A DNA stretch of 64,000 nt from Paludibacter sp. (GTDB lineage Bacteria > Bacteroidota > Bacteroidia > Bacteroidales > Paludibacteraceae), in the NCBI GenBank assembly GCA_028690665.1, contig JAQVAV010000003.1, forward strand, positions 1-64,000, in the 5' to 3' direction. The translations under genes and the position numbers were made by a program. Shown here one piece after another: positions 8,154 to 16,602 of the stretch. A model generated the notes under the pieces. The model was not told the DNA's origin. It made no database searches and saw only the letters and a list, made by a program, of their open reading frames with translations. Within the stretch, counting starts at the first letter, position 1, and each line of letters starts with the position of its first letter.

Positions 8154-9437
8154 TTAATATATCGTTTCTGTGCTAATGCCTTGATTTTTCAAAAAACAAT
8201 TAAATTTGTTTTCAAATTGTTTCGATTTCGTTATGTTGCTAAAATTCAATACCAGTTTATCTCCATAGCCGATTACCCCACAGTGTATTTTAATCGTTTT
8301 GTCGGGCGGAGGCAGAATAACAATAAAATAATCAATCATATCATTAATTTCGGGCGGCAATTTTACTCTTCCCAAATTGGAAATCACTCCACTATATTGT
8401 GCTGCCCCCAAGGAATTATATTTCATACGCAGGAGAATACTTTTAAGAAAAAGTGGAACAGCCCGAATGTAGATTTTTTTTTCACTACCCACATTTCTTG
8501 CTATATATTTATTAATTAGTTTTTCATCCGTTTCCAATTCCATTTGGTGAAAGACAGATTTAAGTATTTCATCAAAGGTATAATGTCCTAAACGCAAATC
8601 TATTTCGGGCATCACAAACAACGAAAAATTCCGCATAGTTTTCGTCGTAAAAATATTTCGCAAATTGATAGGCACCTCTATTCGTAGTCGTTTGTTTTTT
8701 CTGAATTTATTTGAAAGAGGCAAAGTTTCAAAAATTTCCTGTAATACATACAAGTATACCGATGTCAGGTAAACGGTAATACTTACATTCTTAGCGTTTG
8801 CCACCTGTTTGATTTGGTTAATTGAAATTATACTTGCAGATTGCTCAAATCGTGGTATTGTATTTAGTTGAAATGGAAGATGAAAAGCTTTCGAGCGTTT
8901 TACGGCAGGTGGAATCTCTTCTTTAAAATACCTCTTGTATGCGTCTTCGTATTCTTCTTCTAATACTGGAGAATCCGGTTTTATATAAGCATATTCAACA
9001 GGAATATTTATTCCACAAATTTTCGAATATTCAATCAGAATAGTTTTTAAAAACTCAAAACCACCATTGCCATCAGTTATAGTGTGTGAAAATTCAACAC
9101 TTATACGGTTATCACGCACTAAAATTCGTACAAGGACTTCACCTTTTCGAAACCTTCTGCATAAAAGCGATTTGTCAACATTGATAGGAATATGCTCCGC
9201 CAGATTTTCCAGATAAAACCAAAAAAAGCCCTCTTTAAGTTGGACTTTGTAGTAGGGAAAACGTTTTTCCACTAACAGCACGGTTTTTTGAAATAGTTTA
9301 ATTTTAACAGGCTGTTTTAATACGGCTGTTAACCTAAAAACGGCTGAAACTTCATCAGAAATAATTGCAGGATAAATCTTTGCCGCATTATCTAACGGAA
9401 GCCAAAATCGATTTTTCGAGAGTGACTGTGTTTTCAT
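8154..9437 (-). CDS. HxxxDG acyltransferase (condensation / alcohol acetyltransferase-like)
   Basis: This 427-aa soluble protein carries the CoA-dependent acyltransferase superfamily motif HTITDG (HxxxDG) near residue 138, within EFSHTITDGNGG. The second half has the expected bridging region (IEVPINLRNIF, then SGVISNLGRVKLP). Members move acyl groups to alcohols or sugars, or form amides. No carrier-protein or NRPS gene is nearby, so a stand-alone acyl transfer to a glycan or lipid is more likely than peptide synthesis. It is 22 bp after the glycosyltransferase and 11 bp before the DUF6320 gene, so the three are almost certainly one operon. The acceptor is unknown. Confidence 0.75.
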   Translation of the reverse strand: MKTQSLSKNRFWLPLDNAAKIYPAIISDEVSAVFRLTAVLKQPVKIKLFQKTVLLVEKRFPYYKVQLKEGFFWFYLENLAEHIPINVDKSLLCRRFRKGEVLVRILVRDNRISVEFSHTITDGNGGFEFLKTILIEYSKICGINIPVEYAYIKPDSPVLEEEYEDAYKRYFKEEIPPAVKRSKAFHLPFQLNTIPRFEQSASIISINQIKQVANAKNVSITVYLTSVYLYVLQEIFETLPLSNKFRKNKRLRIEVPINLRNIFTTKTMRNFSLFVMPEIDLRLGHYTFDEILKSVFHQMELETDEKLINKYIARNVGSEKKIYIRAVPLFLKSILLRMKYNSLGAAQYSGVISNLGRVKLPPEINDMIDYFIVILPPPDKTIKIHCGVIGYGDKLVLNFSNITKSKQFENKFNCFLKNQGISTETIY

Positions 9438-9459
9438 CTCATTTATTCCGTTTTAAAAA

Positions 9460-11694
9460 TTATATTACTTTGTGAAAATCATCATAAGCTTGTAATACAG
9501 TCAAATATGAAATTAAATATGCCAGCGAACTCTCGGCTCCCTGATTGCGGTTTACACCATAATTTTCAAATCCGTCGCAACACCCTTGAGTCTCAAAATC
9601 ATAAAGACTCATCCGGAGGTCGTTCTCACCCAAAAACCACAAGAATGAAGTGTACAGTTTGTTTAGATATTCTTTATCTTTTGTGAGATGAAATGCCTGA
9701 TGATACATTAAAATGGATGCCATAGCATCGATAGGCTGTTGTGCAAAAACAGACCGCTCTCCCTCTTTTTTAAACCATTTTTCGTTTCCAATAATCGAAA
9801 GATAATTGTCTTTCAACGTATGTTTAGTCAGAAAATTCATAGATTCAATTGCAACTTTAGTGATTTTGCTGTCATTCAGTATTTGGGCTGAATGTAAAAG
9901 GGCTAAAGGTAATATGCCATTGTCGTATGCCAATAGAGATTCGAACCATTGCCATTCGGAACTTTGATTTTCATTGTAATGTTTAACTAAAATATTTGCC
10001 ATGTTCCGTAGTCTTTCGGTCATTGAGTCGTCTGAAGGATTATTTTTCAGATAGAAACAAATACCAATCATTGTATTTGCAATGCCTCTGATGGATTTTA
10101 ATTTTTCAAAATTTGGTAATGCATTAAAGAAAATTAGTCTTCCTGTTTGATAATATGCATCATTGGGTGCTTTATACAACAAATATCCCAGCGCCCATAT
10201 TGTTCTGCCAAAAGAATCTTCGGAACCTACTTCATCAAGATATTTGCGGCTAAAACTCAAAAAATTACGAAAAGTACCATCAGTATTCTGCAAATAATGA
10301 ATATAACTAAGATAAATTGGCGACAATTCAAGTGCGCGCTTATCTTTCATTTGCTCATAAGCCATCAATACCATAAGTAATGCACGCGAGTTATCGTCGA
10401 GACAATAGCCTTCTTTCAGGTTTGGAATTCCAAATTTTGCATGTTGGATAATGCCAGTATCATCGGTTAACCGGTTGATGTGTGCCAACGAAAAAGGAGG
10501 TAGCGCCAACAAATCTAATTCAACCTCTTTTTTTTCTGATGCAGTTAACTGGGCGGTTAAAACTGTTTGAGCCAGTTCTAAATATCTGTCGCCAATTTTT
10601 GGCCACGTAATATTTTTACCGTAATCAGCAGCTTGCTTTTTAAGGCCAATCATTTTTACCGGATGACCCAACAAATCGTTTATGATAGTGCTTAACTCTT
10701 CATAATCATTAAAATTAAACAATAAACCTCTCCCATCTGCCAGCAATTCTTCAGCATGCCAATAGGGAGTTGAAATTACCGCAGTACCAACACCTACGGC
10801 GTAGGAGAGTGTTCCACTGGTAATTTGAGCTTCGTTAACATAAGGAGTAATGTAAATGTCTGAAGCATATAGGTATTTAAATAAGTCTTGCTCGTCGATA
10901 AATTCGTTGAGAAACACTACATTTTTTTCAAGATGTAAGGAATTTACCAAACGCATAAGATAAATACGGTATTCTTCTCCCGAATGTCTTATCACATTGG
11001 GGTGAGTTTTCCCTAAAACAATATAAACCACGTTGGGATATTTTTCTACAATCTTCGGAAGGGCTTTAATTACTGTTTCAATGCCTTTGTTTCGACCTAC
11101 AAAACCAAAAGTTAAGAGTACTTTTTTGTTTTCAAGTTTGAATTCTTTTTTTGCAGCTTCGGGAGTAAAATGGATATTGGGAACACCGTGTTCGATTAAG
11201 GCTATTTTTTCTATAGGAACCTGATAAACTTCAGTTAAAAATTCAATAGCTTTGTGGCTCATTACTACAATTTTCTGTGCCATTTTACAAATTTCCTGTA
11301 AAACCGCTTTTTCGTTGTAGGAGGGATTTTTAAGAACGGTATGAAGAGTTACAATCAGTGGTATTTCCAAACGATACAATAACGGAAGAATGTACACCCC
11401 GCTTTCTCCGCCAAAAATTCCAAATTCATGTTCCAATATGCAAAGGTCGGCGCCACTAAGATTAATGTATTTAACTGCTTCTATATAATCGCTTTGGTAA
11501 TCTTGTTTGATGGTTAACTTAACCTCTTCGGGGTATTTGTAAGTGAGGTCATTATCGTTTAGAGCAACCACAAAACCTGTATTTATTTTTTTTTTACTTT
11601 CAATATTCTTTAGTACAGAATTATACAAATTGTGCGTAAAAGTACCAATGCCACATTCTCGAGGAACGTATGTACCAATAAAAGCTATTTTCAT
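9460..11694 (-). CDS. Two-domain glycosyltransferase (GT4 plus alpha/alpha-toroid)
   Basis: A 744-aa cytosolic protein. Residues 1-390 are a GT-B fold of the GT4 type: GTYVPRECGIGTFTHNLY at the start, LTFGFVGRNKGIETVIKALP for the donor domain, and EAQITSGTLSYAVGVGTAVI for the sugar-nucleotide E-x7-E-like region. Residues about 400-744 are a separate all-helical domain (GYCLDDNSRALLMVLMAYEQ; GSEDSFGRTIWALGYLL) that looks like an alpha/alpha toroid of glycosidase or epimerase type. This two-domain design is recurrent beside COG2152/GH130 genes, one of which lies at 4516. It begins the GT-acyltransferase-DUF6320 operon. Donor and acceptor are unknown; a mannosyl donor is a guess based on GH130. 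Confidence 0.8.
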   Translation of the reverse strand: MKIAFIGTYVPRECGIGTFTHNLYNSVLKNIESKKKINTGFVVALNDNDLTYKYPEEVKLTIKQDYQSDYIEAVKYINLSGADLCILEHEFGIFGGESGVYILPLLYRLEIPLIVTLHTVLKNPSYNEKAVLQEICKMAQKIVVMSHKAIEFLTEVYQVPIEKIALIEHGVPNIHFTPEAAKKEFKLENKKVLLTFGFVGRNKGIETVIKALPKIVEKYPNVVYIVLGKTHPNVIRHSGEEYRIYLMRLVNSLHLEKNVVFLNEFIDEQDLFKYLYASDIYITPYVNEAQITSGTLSYAVGVGTAVISTPYWHAEELLADGRGLLFNFNDYEELSTIINDLLGHPVKMIGLKKQAADYGKNITWPKIGDRYLELAQTVLTAQLTASEKKEVELDLLALPPFSLAHINRLTDDTGIIQHAKFGIPNLKEGYCLDDNSRALLMVLMAYEQMKDKRALELSPIYLSYIHYLQNTDGTFRNFLSFSRKYLDEVGSEDSFGRTIWALGYLLYKAPNDAYYQTGRLIFFNALPNFEKLKSIRGIANTMIGICFYLKNNPSDDSMTERLRNMANILVKHYNENQSSEWQWFESLLAYDNGILPLALLHSAQILNDSKITKVAIESMNFLTKHTLKDNYLSIIGNEKWFKKEGERSVFAQQPIDAMASILMYHQAFHLTKDKEYLNKLYTSFLWFLGENDLRMSLYDFETQGCCDGFENYGVNRNQGAESSLAYLISYLTVLQAYDDFHKVI

Positions 11695-11812
11695 ATTCTA
11701 ATTTTATTAATTTACATAACGGTACATGAACCCCAAATTACAATCTATAAAAATTAATTTACATTATTACTGTTGGGATTTTTTATGTAAGTGCTAACGT
11801 TTTGAGTGAAAT

Positions 11813-11935
11813 TTATAATTCATTTTTTTTATTTTTCTCAGCCTTTTTTTCTGCTTTTGCTGTTCTTTTTTCTTTTAGACTTTTAACAGCTTCTTTTTTG
11901 TTTCCTTTCGATTTTGCATTTTTATCTTTCGACAT
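11813..11935 (-). CDS. 40-aa lysine-rich basic protein
   Basis: A 40-codon frame from ATG 11935 encodes MSKDKNAKSKGNKKEAVKSL and ends ...KKNEL. Almost half of the residues are lysine or arginine, with alanine and glutamate, so a single charged helix or a disordered nucleic-acid binder is likely. It sits between the cupin gene (33 bp upstream) and the glycosyltransferase (118 bp downstream) on the same strand. The clean codon structure and gene-like spacing favour a real gene. The function is unknown. Confidence 0.6.
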   Translation of the reverse strand: MSKDKNAKSKGNKKEAVKSLKEKRTAKAEKKAEKNKKNEL

Positions 11936-11968
11936 AATATTGATTTATTAGTGTTTAATTACAATATG

Positions 11969-12319
11969 TTAAATTGAAATCTCATCGTATCCGCTTTTAA
12001 TTACGGTCGAAATCATTTTAAATCGTTGATTTGCTTTTATTATATTTGAAATATGGGGAGGAATAATGATACCTTGCCCTGCCTTTAATATATTTGATTT
12101 AGTATCAATAATAACATTAGCTGTCCCATCAAGAATTTGAATAAAAGTTTCAAATGGAGAGATTTTTCCGTATAAAACCTCATCGGCATCAACAGCTATT
12201 ATACAAATGTTACCTGTTGCTTTGCGAATAATAGTTTTACTGACCACAGAATTTGGCGTATATTCAATGATTTCATTGAGGGTGTAGATTCTTGATTTTT
12301 CAATTTCTTGTGTAACCAT
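11969..12319 (-). CDS. Small cupin-domain protein
   Basis: A 116-aa protein with one cupin barrel: ADEVLYGKISPFETFIQILD and ILKAGQGIIIPPHISN follow the order of the two cupin motifs. The usual metal-binding histidines of motif 1 are mostly absent; H in IPPHISN remains, so this may be a ligand-binding rather than catalytic cupin. I choose ATG 12319 because the upstream extension to 12400 is cysteine/phenylalanine-rich, looks non-coding and overlaps the AraC gene. It follows the AraC-type regulator closely and probably belongs to the same transcript. Confidence 0.7.
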   Translation of the reverse strand: MVTQEIEKSRIYTLNEIIEYTPNSVVSKTIIRKATGNICIIAVDADEVLYGKISPFETFIQILDGTANVIIDTKSNILKAGQGIIIPPHISNIIKANQRFKMISTVIKSGYDEISI

Positions 12320-12396
12320 TTGTTTTGAATTGAAAGTAAAGATATTACATTTTAACCCGTAAAATGTTATACAATTGAAAAGATATGTTACATTAT

Positions 12397-12957
12397 TCAC
12401 ACATTTTCAAGAGTGTTTCGGCGTTGGGTTTTGAGCTTTTTGAAGTGGCTTGGAGTTAGCCCTGTAATTTTTTTAAATTGATTTGAAAGATGAGCAACGC
12501 TACTGTAGTGCATTTTATAGGCAATTTCGGTAAGGGTTAATTCATCATAAACAATTAATTCTTTTACTTTCTCGATTTTATGTGTCAGGTAAAATTTTTC
12601 GATGGTTATCCCTTTTACTTCGGAAAAAAGATTGGCTAAATAGGTATAGTCATAGTTTAACTTTTCACTCAAATAATCTGAAAGATTTATTTTAATTTGT
12701 TCATCGGTATAATGAACCAATTCAATAATAGCACTTTTTATTTTTTCAACTAAAATACTTTTTTTATCATCCATCAAAAGAAGTCCTGATTTCTTTAAGG
12801 CTAAATTAAGTTCTTCTAATTGTTCCGGTAAAATGTTTCCAAAAATATTAGCTTCTCCGATTTTGACATAAGTATAATTTAACCCCAACTTTTCCAATTC
12901 AGATTTCACAACCATCTGGCAGCGAATACAAACCATGTTTTTGATATAGATTTTCAA
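12397..12957 (-). CDS. AraC-type regulator with HMA-like N-terminal domain
   Basis: A 186-aa protein. Residues about 85-180 form the two helix-turn-helix units of AraC/XylS regulators (LSEKLNYDYTYLANLFSEVK; LTLTEIAYKMHYSSVAHLSN; FKKITGLTPSHFKK). Residues 1-70 resemble a heavy-metal-associated ferredoxin-like fold, with MVCIRC as a CxxC-like site in the expected loop after strand 1 and a second helix. This short architecture is common in Bacteroidetes. It heads a row of minus-strand genes (cupin, basic protein, glycosyltransferase operon), which it may control. Metal sensing is an inference from the CxxC motif. Confidence 0.8.
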   Translation of the reverse strand: MKIYIKNMVCIRCQMVVKSELEKLGLNYTYVKIGEANIFGNILPEQLEELNLALKKSGLLLMDDKKSILVEKIKSAIIELVHYTDEQIKINLSDYLSEKLNYDYTYLANLFSEVKGITIEKFYLTHKIEKVKELIVYDELTLTEIAYKMHYSSVAHLSNQFKKITGLTPSHFKKLKTQRRNTLENV

Positions 12958-12985
12958 ATCCTTTAAATTTTTAACGGAATAGAGT

Positions 12986-13777
12986 TTATATAAGTTATTT
13001 TGTTATAGATATTTTAGTTTGAAATTAGATAAGGCACAAGCCGGTACCATAACTAAGTCTCGGAAATCATCACCAAATGATCTAATTTTCTCTTTTACAA
13101 TTCGAAGTATTTTGCAGTTGCCAACTGCATGTTCGACTTTGACACGAGTTCTGGAAATTTGTTAATTTGACTTCTTTTCTATTTGAGTCAAATCCTTTCC
13201 CTTTGGTTTATTTTTAGGACGGTTGATTTCAGTATTGAATCCTTCGAAGCCAGAATCAAGCCAAAGTCTAACTTTTTTAGTTTTGAACATCAGGATCGCT
13301 TGGTCAAAGTATAGCTGTTCTGTTCCATCAATAAAAATATCTTGTCCTTCAGCAAGTAATTTGTTTAAAGCATCTACTGTTCTGCATGGAATGCAATTTG
13401 CCTTTTCCAAAGTATTATTCAGTATCTTCTTTAGCAAATAAATCCACAGATTCGCCTGAGGTTGATTCATATTAAATACGGCAGCATGTGCTTGCTGCAA
13501 GGGGTTATTCTTCATGTAGGAAAGAATAAAAATCAACATAGTCTCTATATCTGAGAAAACACCGTCTTTACGTTGCTTTTTTATCCGTCTACGGTAATTA
13601 CCAGAAACAGTATAGACTGAAATATAAGATTCTCAACAAGGTTCAAAGAATTGAACTATTGAACTTTAATGCCCACAACTGATAGAAATTGGGCTTCATT
13701 TAATTTTAAATCGTTGTAATTCTGCATATTGTTTGCAAAGTAACAACTTTTATTTCATATATTTATAACTTATATAA
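12986..13777 (-). mobile_element. Degenerate insertion sequence with 13-bp inverted ends
   Basis: TTATATAAGTTAT at 12986-12998 is the exact reverse complement of 13765-13777. The 792-bp interval encloses one disrupted DDE transposase gene (13003-13727). Size, single gene and short terminal repeats fit a small IS5-superfamily element. I see no clear target-site duplication, so the boundaries may be a few bases off. Confidence 0.6.
13003..13727 (-). pseudogene. IS5-type DDE transposase, inactivated
   Basis: Starting at ATG 13727, the frame reads MQNYNDLKLNEAQFLSVVGI and hits TAG soon after. A second frame resumes with VYTVSGNYRRRIKKQRKDG and then FSDIETMLIFILSYMKNNPL. The main body (13162-13539) contains the first DDE region IFIDGTEQ. 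It stops at TAA after KKSN, yet the same frame continues QISRTRVKVEHAVGNCKILR to 13003, which is the C-terminal E-containing region of DDE_Tnp_4 transposases. At least two nonsense codons and one frameshift therefore make the gene non-functional. Confidence 0.8.
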
Positions 13778-14116
13778 CGACTAATATACAAAGAATTATT
13801 TTCTTTATATTGAGCTTGATAATAGCCACATAAGATCTACTCTCCCGCTCCACTGCCCGAAAACCACAAGAATTTCCCACACCCAAAGCTCCAGCCATTC
13901 CATTTTCCCAAAGCTCTTTTCCTATGCATTTCCAATGGTCTATTTTTCATTCTGCGTCGAGTTCACCCCAAAAGTATTATTACTAATTCTTGCATTATTT
14001 TCAATGATAGTGATAATGCTGCAAAATATTATGATAACAGCTTGCCCTGAACAAGTTGGCTACTGTCTAATATATAACGCTATTTCTGGACTAAACAGGT
14101 ATTCACAACAAAAAGC
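13778..14116. other. Non-coding interval between IS remnant and pseudogene
   Basis: About 340 bases with no gene that I can support. A frame at 13935-14162 on + lacks any recognisable domain and overlaps the terminator of the minus-strand pseudogene. The CT-rich patch at 13840-13930 differs in composition from its flanks, as expected of a scar. Confidence 0.4.
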
Positions 14117-14130
14117 CTCCCTTTCGGGAG
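14109..14130 (-). terminator. Rho-independent terminator of the decayed gene
   Basis: On the minus strand CTCCC-GAAA-GGGAG is followed by GCTTTTTTG. It begins 12 bp after the stop codon of the pseudogene at 14143. Confidence 0.75.
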
Positions 14131-14142
14131 ATTTAGGGGGTC

Positions 14143-14703
14143 TTAAATCACTTCAACAATAGCTAACACGTTATACGAGCTGTTATTCATAGAATAATCA
14201 ACATTGTTCACCACCTGAACAAAATCAGTTGCCAAAAGGATAAAACGGGTTCCTTCAAGCTCGGGAGCTGCTGCTGGCTTTACAGATAAAGCTTGTGTAT
14301 CTGCATTGATGGCCAGTCTTACCGGTTCCGAAACTACAATAGCCGAATCGCCGGTCACAAAATTATAACAACCAATCCACTCTTAAAAATCACGTGAGTG
14401 GCTCCTAACGTCCCTTGCAGGGCTCAATTCTGCTATACTGATTTCACCGGTTTCGGCATCTGCCTGAAACGGTTTATACAATACAGCGCCAAGAACCGCA
14501 TTGATGTTGAAGTTGAAACCCTTCAACAACAATTTTGCTTCGGCTTTCGCCATTTCTTCAGCTGCGCTTCGCTCTCCCCTGGCATTGGCATCGTCCATGT
14601 TTTTGACTTGTGCCATAATTTGGGTCAAACGGGCTGTTACACGTCCATCGGATAACCGGCAAGAGTGAACGGTACGGCAGAATGTTATTATCTCCCTGCT
14701 TCA
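14143..14703 (-). pseudogene. Unknown gene, broken by frameshift and nonsense codon
   Basis: Two apparent frames (14383-14628 and 14143-14358) are in the same reading frame and are separated only by TAA at 14381-14383. Reading through gives ...SHSRDF, stop, EWIGCYNFVTGDSAIVV. Upstream, a plausible start ATG at 14703 (MKQGDNNILPYRSL) is in another frame from DGRVTARLTQIMAQVKNMDD, so at least one frameshift is also present. The restored protein would be about 185 aa. I do not recognise the family; the C-terminal half (VVSEPVRLAINADTQALSV) has a beta-sandwich flavour. The composition is richer in GC than the neighbours, consistent with transfer. Confidence 0.6.
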
Positions 14704-14808
14704 TTACCCCATACTATACTAAAAATTAGCCTGCAATTTGCTTTTACAAATATCATAAGTAATCAAAAATAATGAATGATTACTTATATACTTATGGTTT
14801 ATTTCTAT

Positions 14809-16062
14809 TTAAACTCTTACAAAATCAGATTCAATAGAATTGATTAGTTGTTCATCAATTTTCAATTCCAAAGCAAACTCTCTGAATTTAGCAACTGCAT
14901 TGCTAACCTGTTCAATTAAAGACTTATAATCCTGAATATCATTCCGTTGAGCAACAGCTTCCAAATCCTCGAGGGTTATACCTTCAGTTTTAGTATTAAT
15001 ACTCATTGAATGTTTGTTCATATATGCTGGAGCTGTAAAATCTACCCCATAGGTCAAATCGTAAGCAGGAGACAAACGCCATGTACCGTCAGGTCTCATA
15101 CAAAAACTGAAGTTCTTTGAATGATCATCCACATTACGGGCAAACACATTAAACACCATCCGTAAATATTGTTGCTTACTATCCTCGTATGGTAAATTAA
15201 GCCTGCGTATTACAGCAAACAAATCTTCGTAACTATCACTTCCGGGAGACATAGCAGCTAATGTTTGTGTATGAATCCGATCATTACCGATACGGTCAAA
15301 CCGACGGGTCAGAAAATGGGTAACATTTCCGTAAGAACGTAATTCAGACGGCATCATAGTTATTCCCGCAGCCAAAGCCATCTGATAATAAATATATTCC
15401 AACCTGGCTAATGGATAAGAAGAATTATCATCGTATTTGAGAATGAAATGTTCAAATCCTTCAGGAATATTTCCCTGACCGGATATCACCTCACCGTTTG
15501 CCTTATTTACCGCCACAATTGCTTTCGGTCGTTTTCCACCCGGCGATGAACTGATTTTGATCAAATCCTGCCAAAGAATTGAATTTTCAGCATTAAGAAT
15601 TGTTGTCTCACGTTCATTCAAAACCTGTTTTGCAAACTCATAAAGGTGTTCAATGTCTACTGAAAAAACAGAATCATCACCTAACTTCTGAGCCGGTTCA
15701 TATTCAAGCGCACCCATTGCCCGACTTCCAATAAACGAAAGATGATCAACAGGATTTACTCTCTTTGTCGAAATATGATTATCACGCAGCCATGCATTGA
15801 AAAGAGAATGCCCCCATTTATCGGGAAGTGAATCGGCAATCATAGGGGGAAGACCCAGATACAATTTATCCTTATCACCGGTCCAGGGTATATGCTTCCT
15901 GCTACGTGGTGCATGAATAGACATCGTTAGCGGTGCAATATCCAGGCCTTTGTCTAAAAATTCCGAATCATATTCAAAAACAGCTAAGTCAGCTTTTTTA
16001 TCCCACGAAAGATATCCCACTGGCATTCCCCATAGTTTTACCATTACTGCATTCGTATCCAT
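14809..16062 (-). CDS. hipA: HipA-family kinase toxin, module 2
   Basis: This 417-aa HipA has the ATP-binding segment SSPGGKRPKA (about residue 170), catalytic loop DDHSKNFSF (about 310) and PAYD (about 334), all intact. The N-terminal subdomain begins VMVKLWGMPVGYLSWDKKA and is clearly related to the module 1 protein (VKIWGKLVGAVAWDE). It follows its hipB by 3 bp. As a HipA kinase it should phosphorylate a translation factor or tRNA synthetase and cause growth arrest when free of HipB. No truncation or missing residue is apparent. Confidence 0.9.
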   Translation of the reverse strand: MDTNAVMVKLWGMPVGYLSWDKKADLAVFEYDSEFLDKGLDIAPLTMSIHAPRSRKHIPWTGDKDKLYLGLPPMIADSLPDKWGHSLFNAWLRDNHISTKRVNPVDHLSFIGSRAMGALEYEPAQKLGDDSVFSVDIEHLYEFAKQVLNERETTILNAENSILWQDLIKISSSPGGKRPKAIVAVNKANGEVISGQGNIPEGFEHFILKYDDNSSYPLARLEYIYYQMALAAGITMMPSELRSYGNVTHFLTRRFDRIGNDRIHTQTLAAMSPGSDSYEDLFAVIRRLNLPYEDSKQQYLRMVFNVFARNVDDHSKNFSFCMRPDGTWRLSPAYDLTYGVDFTAPAYMNKHSMSINTKTEGITLEDLEAVAQRNDIQDYKSLIEQVSNAVAKFREFALELKIDEQLINSIESDFVRV

Positions 16063-16065
16063 ACC

Positions 16066-16359
16066 CTATTTCCCTTTCTGTTGTTTCTTAAACAGGTTAC
16101 GAGGACTTTGCGGAAGTTCTGGTAGTAGTTTCTCTATTTCGTCCAGGCTGTCAATGGCTCTAAGTAATTTGATAAGTGAGGCCAACGTTACACCGGTCGA
16201 GTACCCATTTTCAAACGTGCTGATAGTGAACACACTTAACCCTGACTTTTCGGAGACTTCTTTTTGGGAATATCCCATTCGTTTTCGATAGTCACTGTAG
16301 CGTTTTCCTAATTGCCGGATTAGTTCATTACCCGATTGTTCATACAATTCGTTGTACAT
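16066..16359 (-). CDS. hipB: HipB-like XRE antitoxin, module 2
   Basis: A 97-aa protein with a canonical XRE helix-turn-helix (RMGYSQKEVSEKSGLSVFTI, residues about 27-46) and a lysine-rich C-terminus (NLFKKQQKGK) that may be the unstable tail. It directly precedes hipA. Two copies of a palindrome TAGATATATCTA sit in its promoter, one overlapping the -7 box, which fits autorepression by a HipB dimer. Confidence 0.88.
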   Translation of the reverse strand: MYNELYEQSGNELIRQLGKRYSDYRKRMGYSQKEVSEKSGLSVFTISTFENGYSTGVTLASLIKLLRAIDSLDEIEKLLPELPQSPRNLFKKQQKGK

Positions 16360-16375
16360 ACATTTAATTTTTCCA

Positions 16376-16446
16376 CAAATATAGATATATCTATAATTAT
16401 ATACAAATAATATATATTATTTTAGATATATCTATAGTAAATACAA
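16376..16446 (-). promoter_or_regulatory. Promoter and twin operators of hipBA module 2
   Basis: On the minus strand a TTTG -33 box (16404-16407) and a TATATTTG -7 box (16376-16383) are 20 bp apart. The palindrome TATAGATATATCTATA (16380-16395) overlaps the -7 box, and a second copy of TAGATATATCTATA is at 16433-16446. The centres are about 52 bp apart, close to five helical turns, so cooperative binding or bending by HipB is plausible. The rest of 16447-16602 holds nothing else I recognise. Confidence 0.7.
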
Positions 16447-16602
16447 GAAGAATGTCAACTCAATATATGAATTTTAGTTTACAACAATTCGTTATGCTAT
16501 AGTATTAAAAAATAACAAACAAGCTAGATCTGTTTGTAGTTTCTTCACTGATTTTGGGTTGTTCTAATGTTTTTTAGTTTGCAATATGGCAAATACAAAA
16601 TG

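Noticed and set aside
8019-8519. 166-aa open frame on +
   Set aside because: It is antisense to the DUF6320 and acyltransferase genes, whose motifs are clear; a shadow.
8154-9437. Nonribosomal peptide synthetase condensation domain
   Set aside because: The HxxxDG motif fits, but there is no adenylation or carrier domain; a stand-alone acyltransferase is simpler.
3985-13900. Similar short GC-rich strings near 4000 and 13850 (TCC..TGCCCGA...CACAAGAATT) suggesting a shared element
   Set aside because: The similarity covers only about 25-30 bases with gaps and no clear ends; too weak to call a repeat.
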